From Lyngbya aestuarii BL J (GTDB taxonomy: Bacteria; Cyanobacteriota; Cyanobacteriia; Cyanobacteriales; Microcoleaceae): a stretch of DNA of 64,000 bases. A model generated the notes under the pieces. That model worked only from the letters and a program-made list of their open reading frames with translations. It did not search any database and had not been told where the DNA came from. Numbering within the stretch: position 1 is the stretch's first letter; each line of letters starts with the position of its first letter. Shown here in pieces: positions 17,158 through 26,732 of this stretch. A program made the translations under genes and the position numbers. The stretch is taken from assembly GCF_000478195.2 (NCBI RefSeq), contig NZ_AUZM01000007.1:1-64000 (forward strand), in the 5' to 3' direction.

Positions 17158-17499
17158 AATTTAACTCCTCCACCAAAGTATTGTACGAAGATGAGTCCCG
17201 TAGGACTGTATAATGTTGCAACCTAAATGGTATCGTACATATGCGCTCTCATAAATCAAGAGTGAACTCCATTCAGGCGATTGGTTGAACACTACCTGAT
17301 CGTAGGCAACTATACCAGACTTTTCGGAAATCTGGCAATGCGTTCGAGTCGCCTATTCTCCGATAATTGAGCATCTGCCTATTCCCTTAATTTAGATTGT
17401 CACTGAGTTGCTGTTTGCCATTAAAGCTAAATCAGCACTCCCCCAAAATGACAGGAGTGCTGTTTGTGTCAATCTATCATTAATCTGACTCGACAATCA
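17158..17499. other. Intergenic region between ndhJ and the repeat-protein gene
   Basis: About 340 bases. It contains the hairpin at 17433-17462 downstream of ndhJ and presumably the promoter of the repeat-protein gene. No open frame or RNA was identified. Confidence 0.6.
17433..17462 (-). terminator. Hairpin downstream of ndhJ
   Basis: A perfect nine-pair stem CAGCACTCC/GGAGTGCTG with a 12-base loop, 38 bases after the ndhJ stop. The T run is weak, so it may act as a transcript-stabilising or partial terminator. Confidence 0.55.
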
Positions 17500-18006
17500 T
17501 TAATAAGCATCTTGCAACTCATGGAAATCAGGAGAGATATAGTCTTTTCGCAAAGGCCAACCGACCCAATCTTCGGGCATTAAAATTCGCTTCAGATTAG
17601 GATGACCTTCGTAAACGATACCGTACATATCATAGGACTCTCGTTCCTGGAAGTCGGCCGCTTTCCAAATCCAGTAAACTGACGGAACTTTTGGATCATT
17701 TCGTGGAACAAATACCTTGACGCAAACTTCCTCAAGTTGTTCCACATGATCGTCAACTTTTACCAAATGATAAACACTAACGAGATCTTCACTGGGGCCA
17801 AGGTCATAGGCACATTGACACCGCAAATAGTTAAATCCGTTAGCGTAGAGGGCTGTAGACAGAGGAATCAGATAATCCCGACTCACCTTAATTATCTCTA
17901 CTCCCGAGTGATCTCGTTGCAGAGATTCATGTTCAAATCCATTTTGAGCGAGCCACTGGGAAACTGGGCCTGCTTCTACAATTGCTGTTTCTTCAGTTTC
18001 AGCCAC
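17500..18006 (-). CDS. ndhJ: NAD(P)H-quinone oxidoreductase subunit J
   Basis: A 168-residue peripheral-arm subunit of the cyanobacterial NDH-1 complex, homologous to the 30-kDa/NuoC subunit. Family features include the [17 protein letters not shown] segment (about 115-131) and the C-terminal [22 protein letters not shown]-1 carries electrons from ferredoxin to plastoquinone in respiration and cyclic flow, and supports CO2 uptake. Its start overlaps the end of ndhK by eight bases, as expected for the ndhC-ndhK-ndhJ operon. Confidence 0.97.
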   Translation of the reverse strand: MAETEETAIVEAGPVSQWLAQNGFEHESLQRDHSGVEIIKVSRDYLIPLSTALYANGFNYLRCQCAYDLGPSEDLVSVYHLVKVDDHVEQLEEVCVKVFVPRNDPKVPSVYWIWKAADFQERESYDMYGIVYEGHPNLKRILMPEDWVGWPLRKDYISPDFHELQDAY

Positions 18007-18724
18007 GCTGTTCCTCCTTGGTTTGTTCAGCTAACATTGCCGGGGGTACAGGCATTCCCATCGCTTCAGTGAGTTGCGGAGGTGGAGTTTGACGAGTGCT
18101 AGATTGTAAATATTGACCCGTTAAAATCGGTTCGACTACCTTCATTTGATGAGAACGAGTGTAGTAACGGTGAGTTTGTTGTAAATTTCCTCGCTCTTGT
18201 AGAGAATCATTGGAAATTTTCTTCCGCAATTTGATGATCGCATCAATGATCGCTTCAGGACGAGGCGGACAACCCGGGATATACACATCTACTGGGATTA
18301 ACTTATCCACCCCTCGAACTGCCGTTGTCGAGTCCATACTAAACATCCCGCCTGTAATCGTGCAAGCACCCATAGCGATTACATACTTGGGTTCAGGCAT
18401 TTGTTCATACAACCGCACCAATACAGGTGCATATTTCATGGTGATTGTACCTGCGGTGATCAACAGATCGGCTTGACGAGGACTCGAACGGGGAACTAAA
18501 CCAAAGCGATCAAAGTCGAACCGAGAACCAATTAATGCTGCAAATTCAATAAAACAGCAAGCCGTACCATAAAGCAACGGCCACAAACTCGATAGTCTTG
18601 CCCAATTATATAGGTCATCAACAGTGGTTAAAACCACATTTTCTGACAGTTCTTGAGTAACTTGAGGTCGCTCGATGGGATTGATAATTTTTCCAGTTTC
18701 TGGGGAAATACTTTGGCTTGTCAT
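17999..18724 (-). CDS. ndhK: NAD(P)H-quinone oxidoreductase subunit K
   Basis: A 241-residue iron-sulfur subunit (NuoB type) that holds the terminal 4Fe-4S cluster N2 next to the quinone site. The four cysteine ligands are visible: the tandem pair Cys56-Cys57 in GTACCF, Cys121 in GACTIT and Cys152 in PGCPPRPEA. The C-terminal 50-residue tail is variable and Pro/Gln-rich. It is the middle gene of the operon, starting 30 bases after ndhC. Confidence 0.97.
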   Translation of the reverse strand: MTSQSISPETGKIINPIERPQVTQELSENVVLTTVDDLYNWARLSSLWPLLYGTACCFIEFAALIGSRFDFDRFGLVPRSSPRQADLLITAGTITMKYAPVLVRLYEQMPEPKYVIAMGACTITGGMFSMDSTTAVRGVDKLIPVDVYIPGCPPRPEAIIDAIIKLRKKISNDSLQERGNLQQTHRYYTRSHQMKVVEPILTGQYLQSSTRQTPPPQLTEAMGMPVPPAMLAEQTKEEQRG

Positions 18725-18754
18725 AGTTTCTGTGCAATTCTAACTAACAACTAC

Positions 18755-19117
18755 TTAAGACCATTCCAGTGCGCCTTTGCGCCATGCGTAAACTAAGGCA
18801 ATTACAAGAATGGTAATAAAAATCAATGCTTCGATAAACGCTAACAATCCCAGCTTGTGAAAGGCCACCGCCCAGGGGTAGAGAAACACCGTCTCCACGT
18901 CAAAAATGACAAACACCAAGGCAAACATATAGTAGCGAATATTGAATTGAATCCAGGCACCACCGATCGGTTCGCAACCCGACTCATAGGTAGTGCGTCG
19001 CACACCCTTTCGGCTTTGAGGACGTACCAGCTTGGATGTACCAAGGGCAAGAAGGGGAACTAGGCTACAGATAATCAGGAAGCCTAGAAAGTATTCATAA
19101 CCACTGAGAATAAACAC
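18755..19117 (-). CDS. ndhC: NAD(P)H-quinone oxidoreductase subunit 3
   Basis: A 120-residue membrane subunit (NuoA type) with three helices. It has the conserved loop [19 protein letters not shown] (about 45-63) and the [13 protein letters not shown] helix. It is the first gene of the ndhCKJ operon and diverges from rubA across about 250 bases. Confidence 0.97.
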   Translation of the reverse strand: MFILSGYEYFLGFLIICSLVPLLALGTSKLVRPQSRKGVRRTTYESGCEPIGGAWIQFNIRYYMFALVFVIFDVETVFLYPWAVAFHKLGLLAFIEALIFITILVIALVYAWRKGALEWS

Positions 19118-19238
19118 GATGGCTGATTGACTGCTAGTGTACTATCAATTGTCTTTATACATTATAGGGGTGCCTTGGGTGAGTGGAGCAGGCTTTCTTC
19201 AGAAGTCATCAGAAGTCGTGAGGTTAGACGTTTTTTTC

Positions 19239-19272
19239 TCTCTCCCCATCTCCGTCTCTCCCCCATCTCCCT
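19239..19272. repeat. Degenerate CTCCCCAT-type short repeat
   Basis: Pyrimidine-only units related to CCCCATCTC. Similar tracts occur at 51250-51280 and, on the opposite strand, around 31254-31282. This is typical intergenic simple repeat DNA in cyanobacteria. Confidence 0.6.
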
Positions 19273-19364
19273 AGCCCTATTCCATTTTTTGATTGGCTTT
19301 GGTGAGATTCTGTAATATTATGTAATAGACATTTTAAGAATTAATGACTCCTCCAGGTTAAGCT

Positions 19365-19706
19365 ATGAGCGATCAAGCTACTGAAGTTCAACCGCTAGAT
19401 CAGTACGAATGTAGAGCCTGTGGGTACGTTTACGAACCCACCAAAGGAACTTCAATGGGACAAGTAGCGGTTTCGGCCGGAACACCCTTTGAAGAAATTC
19501 CCGCGGGCTGGCGCTGTCCAGTTTGTGGGGCACCAAGAAGTCAATTTTCCAACATTGGATCGAAAGAAGGGCCTTCTGGCTTTAAAGAAAATTTGAACTA
19601 TGGCTTAGGTGTAAATACACTGACCTCTCAACAAAAAAACCTACTCATTTTTGGTGGACTAGCCTTAGGTTTTCTGTTTTTTATGAGCTTGTATGCTTTG
19701 AAATAA
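19365..19706 (+). CDS. rubA: Membrane-anchored rubredoxin
   Basis: A 113-residue protein with a rubredoxin domain whose iron is bound by Cys16, Cys19, Cys51 and Cys54 (CRACG and CPVCG). A linker and one C-terminal membrane helix (about 92-111) follow. RubA in cyanobacteria and chloroplasts is needed for assembly of photosystem reaction centres. The linkage rubA-ycf48-psbEFLJ seen here is the conserved cyanobacterial order and supports the assignment. Confidence 0.95.
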   Translation: MSDQATEVQPLDQYECRACGYVYEPTKGTSMGQVAVSAGTPFEEIPAGWRCPVCGAPRSQFSNIGSKEGPSGFKENLNYGLGVNTLTSQQKNLLIFGGLALGFLFFMSLYALK

Positions 19707-19732
19707 AAGCGACTTGAACCGATCTAAAACCC

Positions 19733-20743
19733 ATGAGTTTAATGAAATTTTTGCGAAAAATTCTAGTTGTATTTGCTGTTATTCTCCTGTGTACCAGTTG
19801 TAAGTATCTGCCCGCCCTCAGTTATAACCCTTGGGAACTGATTCCCATCGCTACCGATGCCAATTTATTTGATGTCGCTTTTTCAGAACAAAACCCGAAT
19901 CATGGTTGGGTTGTCGGTAGTAGTTCTACGCTGTTAGAAACAACCGATAGCGGGAAAAGTTGGGAAACAAAAGCCCTAGACTTAGGTGAAGAAAAGGTAC
20001 GGTTAGCTTCGGTAAGTTTCTCGGGTTCTGAAGGATGGGTGGTCGGTGAACCTTCTGTTTTATTACATACCACCGATGACGGGAATTCTTGGACTCGCAT
20101 TCAATTAAGTTCTAAACTTCCCGGTGCGCCTTACAAGATAGTTGCACTCGAGCCACAGTCAGCAGAAATGACAACTGATATCGGCGCTATCTATCGCACA
20201 GAAGATGGGGGTGAACACTGGAAAGCCCTAGTCGAAGAAGCCGTGGGAGTTGTTCGTAATGTCGCCCGTTCCTCTGAGGGTGAATACATGACTGTATCGG
20301 CGAAAGGAAACTTTTATTCTATCTGGACACCGGGATCAAAAGCTTGGGAACCCCACAACCGTTATAGCTCTAAGCGTCTAGAAAATATGGGCTTTGGGGA
20401 AGATGGTCGTTTGTGGATGATCGCCCGAGGTGGTGAACTCCGGTTTAGTGAACCCGAAAACCCGGAAGAATGGAGCGAAGCGATTAAACCTGAATATACC
20501 ACCAGTTGGGGATTATTAGATTTAGCGTATCGAACTCCTGAAGAAATCTGGGTCAGTGGTGGGAGTGGAAACTTGGTGTGTAGTTTGGATGGCGGAGAAA
20601 CTTGGCTTAAAGATAAACAAGTTGAAGATATTCCCGCTAACTTTAACCGCATTAAGTTTATTAACCCAGAAAAAGGTTTTATCCTCGGTCAAAGAGGAAC
20701 GCTACTGAGATACACAGGTCAGCCCTCCCAAGCGGCAGTTTGA
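19733..20743 (+). CDS. ycf48: Photosystem II assembly factor Ycf48/HCF136
   Basis: A 336-residue protein with a signal peptide ending in a cysteine (CTSCKYL), consistent with a lumenal lipoprotein. It forms a seven-bladed propeller of BNR-like repeats (GWVVGSSSTLLETTDSGKSW, GWVVGEPSVLLHTTDDGNSW and so on). Ycf48 binds precursor D1 and promotes early photosystem II reaction-centre assembly. Met4 at 19742 is an alternative start. It lies 26 bases after rubA and upstream of psbE. Confidence 0.95.
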   Translation: MSLMKFLRKILVVFAVILLCTSCKYLPALSYNPWELIPIATDANLFDVAFSEQNPNHGWVVGSSSTLLETTDSGKSWETKALDLGEEKVRLASVSFSGSEGWVVGEPSVLLHTTDDGNSWTRIQLSSKLPGAPYKIVALEPQSAEMTTDIGAIYRTEDGGEHWKALVEEAVGVVRNVARSSEGEYMTVSAKGNFYSIWTPGSKAWEPHNRYSSKRLENMGFGEDGRLWMIARGGELRFSEPENPEEWSEAIKPEYTTSWGLLDLAYRTPEEIWVSGGSGNLVCSLDGGETWLKDKQVEDIPANFNRIKFINPEKGFILGQRGTLLRYTGQPSQAAV

Positions 20744-21042
20744 ACTCTAAACTCAATCAAAGGAGATCAATTGCTCAATTGGGTTGTTACAAATTCACAA
20801 ATTTCGTATCATAATACAGTGATAGGCGTTTAAGACCCTGAAAAACTTTTGGAATTGAAACGCCCAGATGCGAGACTAAGGAAATAGAGGATTCCCTTCC
20901 TTTAAGAACCGGGATAAAAATAGAACCAGCCTCTGTCAAACAGCAGGGGAGATTGGCTTTTAAAACCCTACTCTCAAAACGTAGTATAATTTCAAGTCTC
21001 TGAGTTCAAATTTGTAAACCGTTGTAATCAGGAGAATTAGAT
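20744..21042 (+). promoter_or_regulatory. psbE operon upstream region
   Basis: About 300 bases between ycf48 and psbE. A TATAAT box is present at 20985-20990, about 52 bases before the psbE start, but no good -35 element lies at the normal distance. A ribosome site CAGGAG precedes psbE. The promoter is likely but not proven by sequence. Confidence 0.45.
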
Positions 21043-21294
21043 ATGGCAGGTGATACCGGAGAGCGTCCCTTTGGGGATATTATTACCAGTGTTCGGTATT
21101 GGGTGATTCATAGCATCACCATTCCAGCATTGTTTATTGCAGGTTGGTTATTTGTAAGCACAGGTTTGGCTTACGATGCTTTTGGAACTCCCCGTCCTGA
21201 TGAGTATTTCCCGACTCAAGAACGTCAAGAAATTCCGATTGTTACTGATCGCTTTAGCGGGAAACAACAGATTGATGAATATACTGGCAAGTAG
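21043..21294 (+). CDS. psbE: Cytochrome b559 alpha subunit
   Basis: An 83-residue thylakoid protein of photosystem II. His23, in [14 protein letters not shown], is the haem ligand in the single membrane helix. The lumenal tail contains RPDEYFP and ends near DEYTGK, as in the family. It is the first gene of psbE-psbF-psbL-psbJ. Confidence 0.98.
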   Translation: MAGDTGERPFGDIITSVRYWVIHSITIPALFIAGWLFVSTGLAYDAFGTPRPDEYFPTQERQEIPIVTDRFSGKQQIDEYTGK

Positions 21295-21304
21295 TTTAAA
21301 TTAG

Positions 21305-21454
<150 letters not shown>

Positions 21455-21463
21455 GAGGTTTTT

Positions 21464-21583
21464 ATGGAGCGTAATCCCAACCGGAATCGTCAGCCCGTTG
21501 AGTTAAACCGGACTTCTCTTTATCTGGGTTTACTCTTGATTTTTGTACTGGGTATTTTATTCTCTAGTTACTTCTTTAACTAA
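21464..21583 (+). CDS. psbL: Photosystem II protein L
   Basis: A 39-residue single-helix protein, [20 protein letters not shown] then a hydrophobic helix ending SSYFFN, matching PsbL. It stabilises the photosystem II dimer and quinone region. A strong AGGAGG site precedes the ATG. Confidence 0.97.
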   Translation: MERNPNRNRQPVELNRTSLYLGLLLIFVLGILFSSYFFN

Positions 21584-21651
21584 CTAGAAGATCATTCTCA
21601 ATTGAGCTGCTCGTTACGTCAGTCAAGCTTTGAAATAAGAGGTAAAAAATC

Positions 21652-21771
21652 GTGTCTGGACAAGCCCGAATTCCTTTATGGTTAGTAGCAACTGTTGCTG
21701 GAACTGGTGTTTTAGTGGTTGTTGGTATATTCTTCTATGGTTCTTACGTGGGTGTTGGTTCCGCCATGTAA
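21652..21771 (+). CDS. psbJ: Photosystem II protein J
   Basis: A 39-residue protein with a GTG start ([17 protein letters not shown]) and one helix ending [12 protein letters not shown], matching PsbJ. It takes part in forward electron flow at the QB site. AGAGG lies before the start. It is the last gene of the operon and is followed by a terminator. Confidence 0.97.
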   Translation: MSGQARIPLWLVATVAGTGVLVVVGIFFYGSYVGVGSAM

Positions 21772-21801
21772 GATAAAAGCCATCCGGCAAGGGATATATA
21801 G

Positions 21802-21825
21802 AACTTTGGCTTGACCAAAGTTTTT
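21802..21825 (+). terminator. Terminator of the psbEFLJ operon
   Basis: An eight-pair stem AACTTTGG/CCAAAGTT with a five-base loop, followed by T residues, 30 bases after psbJ. Confidence 0.85.
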
Positions 21826-21838
21826 ATATATTCAATAA

Positions 21839-21867
21839 AATCCCCCTCGACAACGAGCGGGATTTTT
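21839..21867. terminator. Second hairpin between psbJ and the DUF218 gene
   Basis: An eleven-pair stem with one mismatch (21839-21849 with 21854-21864), ACAA loop and following T run on the plus strand. The minus strand also has a T-rich exit, so it may serve the DUF218 gene ending at 21891. Confidence 0.7.
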
Positions 21868-21890
21868 AATGTTTTGATGTAAAATTCGTG

Positions 21891-22541
21891 TTAACTCGGT
21901 TCAGGTATTGGTGCGGCATCTCGTTCGGCGATCGCCCGACGTAAAGCATAACGGGGATGAAGATTTTCTCCCGCCCAACCTGTAAACGTCCACACCACAG
22001 CCCGACTGACATCTCGCACGATCCGAACCTCTGACTCAGAAGGATAACCTTCCGTTGGAATCGGAACAGGAGTAAAGGCAATTCCCTGACTTCCAAACAC
22101 AACCGAGGCGACTGCCATCGCCCTAGACATATGAAAATCTGAAGTGATCAAGTAAACATGAGAAATATCCCGTTTTTTCAAGTCTTCAACCAAAGTTGAA
22201 AAATTTGTCACCGTATCAACGGCACGATAGTCTAGATGGACTCGCCCTAAGTCCACTCCAGCTTGTTGAAAAATCTCAGTTGCGGTGCGGCGATCCACAC
22301 CCGATGAAACCCAAACATCTAAGTGATTATGTTTTTTGGCAAATTCGGCGGTAAATTCTTCCCGATTGGGATTTCCACCCAACATCAGAATGGCTTGCGG
22401 TTCAGGGGTTTGTTGAAGTGCTAAGGTGGATCGAACTGAAATCACATTGGCTAAAGTTGTTAAGGCAACACCAACTGATAAAGCAGATGTTACGCCTAGA
22501 CTGGGTAGATTGAAAGACTGAAAGAGTTGTTTAATATTCAT
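21891..22541 (-). CDS. YdcF/ElyC-type DUF218 protein
   Basis: A 216-residue protein with one N-terminal membrane anchor (about 15-38) and a DUF218 domain: AILMLGGNPNREEF, then VWVSSGV, VTNFSTLVEDLKKR and HVYLITSDFHMSRA. Members (SanA, YdcF, ElyC) act at the envelope, in some cases in peptidoglycan or polyprenyl-lipid metabolism, but the reaction here is unknown. It is convergent with psbJ. Confidence 0.85.
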   Translation of the reverse strand: MNIKQLFQSFNLPSLGVTSALSVGVALTTLANVISVRSTLALQQTPEPQAILMLGGNPNREEFTAEFAKKHNHLDVWVSSGVDRRTATEIFQQAGVDLGRVHLDYRAVDTVTNFSTLVEDLKKRDISHVYLITSDFHMSRAMAVASVVFGSQGIAFTPVPIPTEGYPSESEVRIVRDVSRAVVWTFTGWAGENLHPRYALRRAIAERDAAPIPEPS

Positions 22542-22758
22542 ATGACTCTTCTTAAACCACTTGCTCTCGTCAAAACAGCTTCTCAGAATTTTGAGAAATT
22601 GAGATGAACAAAGAGTGCTAAACTCTTGTTAAATCCACTCACACCTTTAATGCTGTTGCCTTGAGAATCAATGTTTCTAGGATAATATTAAGATCTCAGC
22701 CGTGACTTCCCCAATCAAGGGGATAAATCCTCACCCAAATGAGTGAAATTACACTGCT

Positions 22759-23760
22759 GTGATCTATCTGTTGAAACTAATGCTGACTCTACTTAATAAT
22801 CTGTGGCTGCGATTCTCCATTGCTGCTGTTTGTGCAACTGTTAGCACACTCGTCTTGACCAATAGGACTAACGCGATTCGCTCTCCTGACAAAACCTCGA
22901 CATCGGATAGCTTGTCGTTAACCTCAAGACAAGAACGTGATCTCCTCTCCACCGAAATAATTGCCACAGACTCCAGTTTAGCGCAACAATTAGCAAATAC
23001 CTACCTAAAACGTGAACCTGTTGCTGCGTTAAGTGAGGATATGACGATAGAACAGGCGATTTCCCTACAAAAAGAATTTGTTCAAGTTCTCACTTCTCAT
23101 TTAGGCCCAGTCGTGGGTTATAAAGCGGGACTCACTAGCCCCATCGCCCAAGAACGGTTTAACGTTACTCATCCGGTGCGGGGTGTTCTCCTCCAACAGA
23201 TGTTACTCGATAATGGCGCTGTTGTTTCAGCTAATTTTGGGGCTAGACCTCTATTTGAAGCTGACTTAATGGTTCGAGTCGGTGATGATAGTATTAACGA
23301 AGCCACAACGCCTCAAGAAGTGCTTGCAAGTTTAGATGCGGTGATTCCTTTTATCGAACTGCCGGATTTAATCTATCAAAGCGATGTTAAACTCAATGCT
23401 GCGGCTTTAGTTGCTGTTAATGTTGGGGCGCGATTAGGAGTCTTGGGTCAACCTATCCCTCTGGCTGCTACATCAGAATGGGAAAAACGCTTAGGCAATA
23501 TTCAAGTGATTTTGTTCGATGAAAGTGGACAAGAATTAGCCCAGGGCCAAAGTTCAGCTTTACTCGGACATCCTCTCAAAGCGGTGTTGTGGCTACGAGA
23601 TCACTTAAAAGCCGCCGGGATACGTCTTCAACCCGGAGATTTGCTCTCTCTCGGGACGATTACCCCGTTAATGCCTGTGCAAGCAAAAACCACCATTCGC
23701 GCCCGTTATATTGGCTTAGAAGCTCAACCTGTGGAAGTTTCGGTCAGTTTTTCAGAGTGA
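22759..23760 (+). CDS. MhpD-like 2-keto-4-pentenoate hydratase family protein with N-terminal signal/anchor
   Basis: A 333-residue protein. Residues 70-330 match the hydratase/decarboxylase branch of the FAH family: GPVVGYKAGLTS (116-127), HPVRGVL, FEADLMVRVGD, AVIPFIELPD and LGHPLKAVLWL. Unlike the cytoplasmic enzymes it has a hydrophobic N-terminal segment (about 12-35) followed by a low-complexity linker, suggesting export or membrane anchoring. The start may be GTG 22759 or ATG 22780. Substrate is unknown; no other genes of aromatic catabolism lie nearby. Confidence 0.8.
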   Translation: MIYLLKLMLTLLNNLWLRFSIAAVCATVSTLVLTNRTNAIRSPDKTSTSDSLSLTSRQERDLLSTEIIATDSSLAQQLANTYLKREPVAALSEDMTIEQAISLQKEFVQVLTSHLGPVVGYKAGLTSPIAQERFNVTHPVRGVLLQQMLLDNGAVVSANFGARPLFEADLMVRVGDDSINEATTPQEVLASLDAVIPFIELPDLIYQSDVKLNAAALVAVNVGARLGVLGQPIPLAATSEWEKRLGNIQVILFDESGQELAQGQSSALLGHPLKAVLWLRDHLKAAGIRLQPGDLLSLGTITPLMPVQAKTTIRARYIGLEAQPVEVSVSFSE

Positions 23761-23841
23761 ACCCGCAATAAAAAGAAGGTAATACCTAAAAGAACGGGGT
23801 GCGATTAGAATGAGAGAGGCTAAATTAAGGGTAGTGTAGGG

Positions 23842-24096
23842 ATGACTTTAATTACAGCAATTGGACTGCTGGCAGGGGCTTTAACCACCGTTGCTTTTTT
23901 ACCACAAGTGATTAAAACCTGGAAAACGAAATCAACTCGTGATGTTTCCCTGGGAATGTTTGTGATGTTTTGTACGGGTGTCTTTTTGTGGATTGTTTAT
24001 GGTGCTTTAATTGGCGACTTACCCATCGTTGCAGCGAATATTGTCACCCTGAGCTTGGCTTCAACAATTCTCTTTTTTAAGCTAAAATATCGTTAA
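23842..24096 (+). CDS. SemiSWEET-type sugar transporter
   Basis: An 84-residue protein with three membrane helices forming one triple-helix bundle. The PQ motif is at residues 21-22 (VAFLPQVIKTWKTKS), followed by DVSLGMF and the FLWIVYG helix. SemiSWEETs work as homodimers moving sugars across the membrane. Length and motif fit the family well; the natural substrate is not predictable. Confidence 0.9.
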   Translation: MTLITAIGLLAGALTTVAFLPQVIKTWKTKSTRDVSLGMFVMFCTGVFLWIVYGALIGDLPIVAANIVTLSLASTILFFKLKYR

Positions 24097-24207
24097 GATT
24101 GAATGTAAATTGTTTCAACTCTATAAGCAAGATTTCTGAAATGGATTAGAAGTCTATTTTAATTTTCCAAAATTGCTACTTGTCTTTATTGAATTTTAAC
24201 TTAGCCT

Positions 24208-25851
24208 GTGAGTATTTCTGTCTTCGACTCCGAACGTCTTCTGTTTACTCCGGCGACACCGGATATGAACGCTATTCCGATTATTTTTGCGTTTCCCAAC
24301 GACTATACTGTGGGAATTACCAGTTTAGGGTATCAAATTGTTTGGGCGACTTTAGCTTTGCGTCGTGATGTACAAGTTAGTCGGCTATTTACAGATATTC
24401 ACGAACCGTTACCGACTCAACCCGAATTACTCGGATTTTCGGTGTCTTGGGAATTAGATTATGTCAATATTTTAGAACGTTTAGAATTTCTCAATATTCC
24501 CATTCGTTCAGTCAACAGAGACGATTCTCATCCGTTAGTCTTTGGGGGAGGGCCTGTTTTAACCGCAAATCCTGAACCTTTTGCAGACTTTTTTGATCTG
24601 GTTTTATTGGGAGATGGCGAAGACTTATTACCCAATTTAATCACCGCTTATCAACAAGTCAGAACCGCCAACCGCGAAACAAAATTAAAACATCTTGCTC
24701 AAGTTCCAGGTATTTATGTTCCTAGTTTATATCAGGTCAGTTATGAAAGTCAAGAGGGTAAAATAACATCAATTGAACCGATAACAGCAGACATTCCGAG
24801 AATCGTTCAAAAACAAACCTATCGCGGAAATACCTTATCGGCTTCTACTGTTGTCACCGAAAAAGCCGCCTGGGAAAATATTTTCATGGTGGAAGTGGTT
24901 CGCAGTTGTCCGGAAATGTGCCGCTTTTGTTTAGCCAGTTATCTTACCTTACCGTTTAGAACAGCTAGCTTAGAAAACTCATTAATTCCGGCAATTGAAC
25001 AAGGTTTAACCGTTACGAAACGGATTGGTTTGTTGGGGGCTTCTGTCACTCAACACCCTGAATTTAACGAATTATTAGACTATCTCAGTCAACCCAAATA
25101 TGACGATGTTCGGTTAAGTATTGCATCTGTGAGAACCAATACTGTTACCGTTCAGCTTGCAGAAACTCTAGCCAAACGAGATACAAAAAGTTTAACCATT
25201 GCCATAGAAAGTGGCAGCGATAAAATTAGAAAAATTATCAATAAAAAGTTAGAGAACGAAGAAATTGTTCAAGCCGTTGTCAATGCTAAAGCTGGAGGAT
25301 TAAAAGCCTTAAAACTCTATGGAATGGTCGGAATTCCCGGCGAAGAATCCGAAGATTTAGAAGCAACTCTGGCTTTAATGAAACAACTCAAAAAAGCCGC
25401 TCCTGGTTTGAAGTTAACCCTGGGTTGTAGTACCTTTGTACCAAAATCTCATACTCCCTTTCAATGGTTTGGAGTCAACCCAGAAGCCGAAAAAAGGCTG
25501 AAATTTTTAGAAAAAAATCTTCGTAAAAATGGAATTGAGTTTCGTCCAGAAAGTTATAAATGGTCAGTGATTCAAGCTTTAATTTCCCGAGGCGATCGCC
25601 GAGTCTCTCATCTGTTAGAATTAGTTAGAGGCTATGGTGAGTCTTTGGGAAGTTATCGACGGGCTTTTAAAGAGTTGCGGGGACAATTACCCGAACTCGA
25701 TTATTATGTTTATGAGAACTGGCATCTTGATAATATTCTCCCGTGGCATCATCTACAAGGGCCACTCCCGGAAACAACACTGAAAAAGCATTTAGCGGAG
25801 GCAAATTCTCAGATCAAAAAACAGTCGAGTTGTACCCCAACCGCAGTATAA
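24208..25851 (+). CDS. B12-binding-type radical SAM protein
   Basis: A 547-residue protein with a GTG start. Residues about 25-150 form a Rossmann-like domain of the B12-binding radical SAM group, with HPLVFGGGPVLTANPEPFADFFD. The radical SAM cluster motif CxxxCxxC is at Cys234, Cys238 and Cys241 (CPEMCRFC). IESGSDKIRKIINK and YGMVGIPGEE are further SAM-barrel features. It is related to the widespread TIGR03960-like proteins, whose substrate is not assigned. The WecG/TagA gene follows 43 bases downstream. Confidence 0.85.
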   Translation: MSISVFDSERLLFTPATPDMNAIPIIFAFPNDYTVGITSLGYQIVWATLALRRDVQVSRLFTDIHEPLPTQPELLGFSVSWELDYVNILERLEFLNIPIRSVNRDDSHPLVFGGGPVLTANPEPFADFFDLVLLGDGEDLLPNLITAYQQVRTANRETKLKHLAQVPGIYVPSLYQVSYESQEGKITSIEPITADIPRIVQKQTYRGNTLSASTVVTEKAAWENIFMVEVVRSCPEMCRFCLASYLTLPFRTASLENSLIPAIEQGLTVTKRIGLLGASVTQHPEFNELLDYLSQPKYDDVRLSIASVRTNTVTVQLAETLAKRDTKSLTIAIESGSDKIRKIINKKLENEEIVQAVVNAKAGGLKALKLYGMVGIPGEESEDLEATLALMKQLKKAAPGLKLTLGCSTFVPKSHTPFQWFGVNPEAEKRLKFLEKNLRKNGIEFRPESYKWSVIQALISRGDRRVSHLLELVRGYGESLGSYRRAFKELRGQLPELDYYVYENWHLDNILPWHHLQGPLPETTLKKHLAEANSQIKKQSSCTPTAV

Positions 25852-25894
25852 TAAAGTTAGCCTAATTTTGGGCTAAATTCATCGGTGAATTCTG

Positions 25895-26671
25895 ATGCTT
25901 GATTTAGGGAAATATAACCTTTTAGGGGTCAAAGTCAGCGCCATTGACTATGAAAGTGCAGTCAATCAGGTGATGAATGGGGCTAAAAATCATCAATCCC
26001 TGATTGTCGCCGCCCAACCTGTTCACGGGATTATGACGGCAGTTTTAGACAAAGCTTATCGCTATCGTTTAAACCGCTTTGATTTAGTTTGTCCAGATGG
26101 GCAACCTGTACGGTGGGCTTTGAACTTACTCTACAAAACCAATCTCAAAGATAGAGTTTATGGGCCGAATTTAACCTTATATGTTTGTGAACAAGCCGCC
26201 CAACAAGGGGCTAATATTTTTCTTTATGGTTCAACGCCTCAAGTGTTGGAAAAATTAGAGTTTAATCTTCAACAAAAATTTCCCAACCTTAAAATTTGCG
26301 GTGCTATTTCTCCACCTTATCGCCCACTCACTATAGAAGAAGATGCTGATTTTATCAAACAAATACAAACCTCAGAAACAGATATTCTATTGGTGGGTTT
26401 AGGCTGTCCTCGTCAAGAAACATGGGCGTTTGAACATCGAGATTTACTCAATTGTCCGATTCTTTGTGTTGGGGCGGCGTTTGATTTTCATGCAGGTAAT
26501 ATTCCTCAAGCCCCCGGTTGGATGCAACGAGGAGGCTTAGAGTGGGCATTTCGACTGTGGCAAGAACCGAAACGGCTTTGGAAACGATATGTTTTTCTCA
26601 ATCCGTTGTACTTGATTCTATTATTTCTACAATTTATTGGGGTACTTCCCGTCGAAAAATGGTCGCAGTAA
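25895..26671 (+). CDS. WecG/TagA/CpsF family glycosyltransferase
   Basis: A 258-residue GT26 enzyme. Family features are LVAAQPVHGIMTAV, FDLVCPDGQPVRWAL (about 64-78), VYGPNLTLYVCEQAA, FLYGSTPQVLEKL and GLGCPRQETWAFEH. These enzymes add an N-acetylmannosamine-type sugar to a lipid-linked acceptor in cell-wall or exopolysaccharide synthesis. The next gene, on the opposite strand, is a polyprenyl-phosphate sugar transferase, which could start the same lipid-linked chain. Confidence 0.92.
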   Translation: MLDLGKYNLLGVKVSAIDYESAVNQVMNGAKNHQSLIVAAQPVHGIMTAVLDKAYRYRLNRFDLVCPDGQPVRWALNLLYKTNLKDRVYGPNLTLYVCEQAAQQGANIFLYGSTPQVLEKLEFNLQQKFPNLKICGAISPPYRPLTIEEDADFIKQIQTSETDILLVGLGCPRQETWAFEHRDLLNCPILCVGAAFDFHAGNIPQAPGWMQRGGLEWAFRLWQEPKRLWKRYVFLNPLYLILLFLQFIGVLPVEKWSQ

Positions 26672-26732
26672 ATTAGAAATACGTGGGATATCTGAGATGC
26701 TTCATAGAGTTCAGCATGACAAAAATTTTGAA

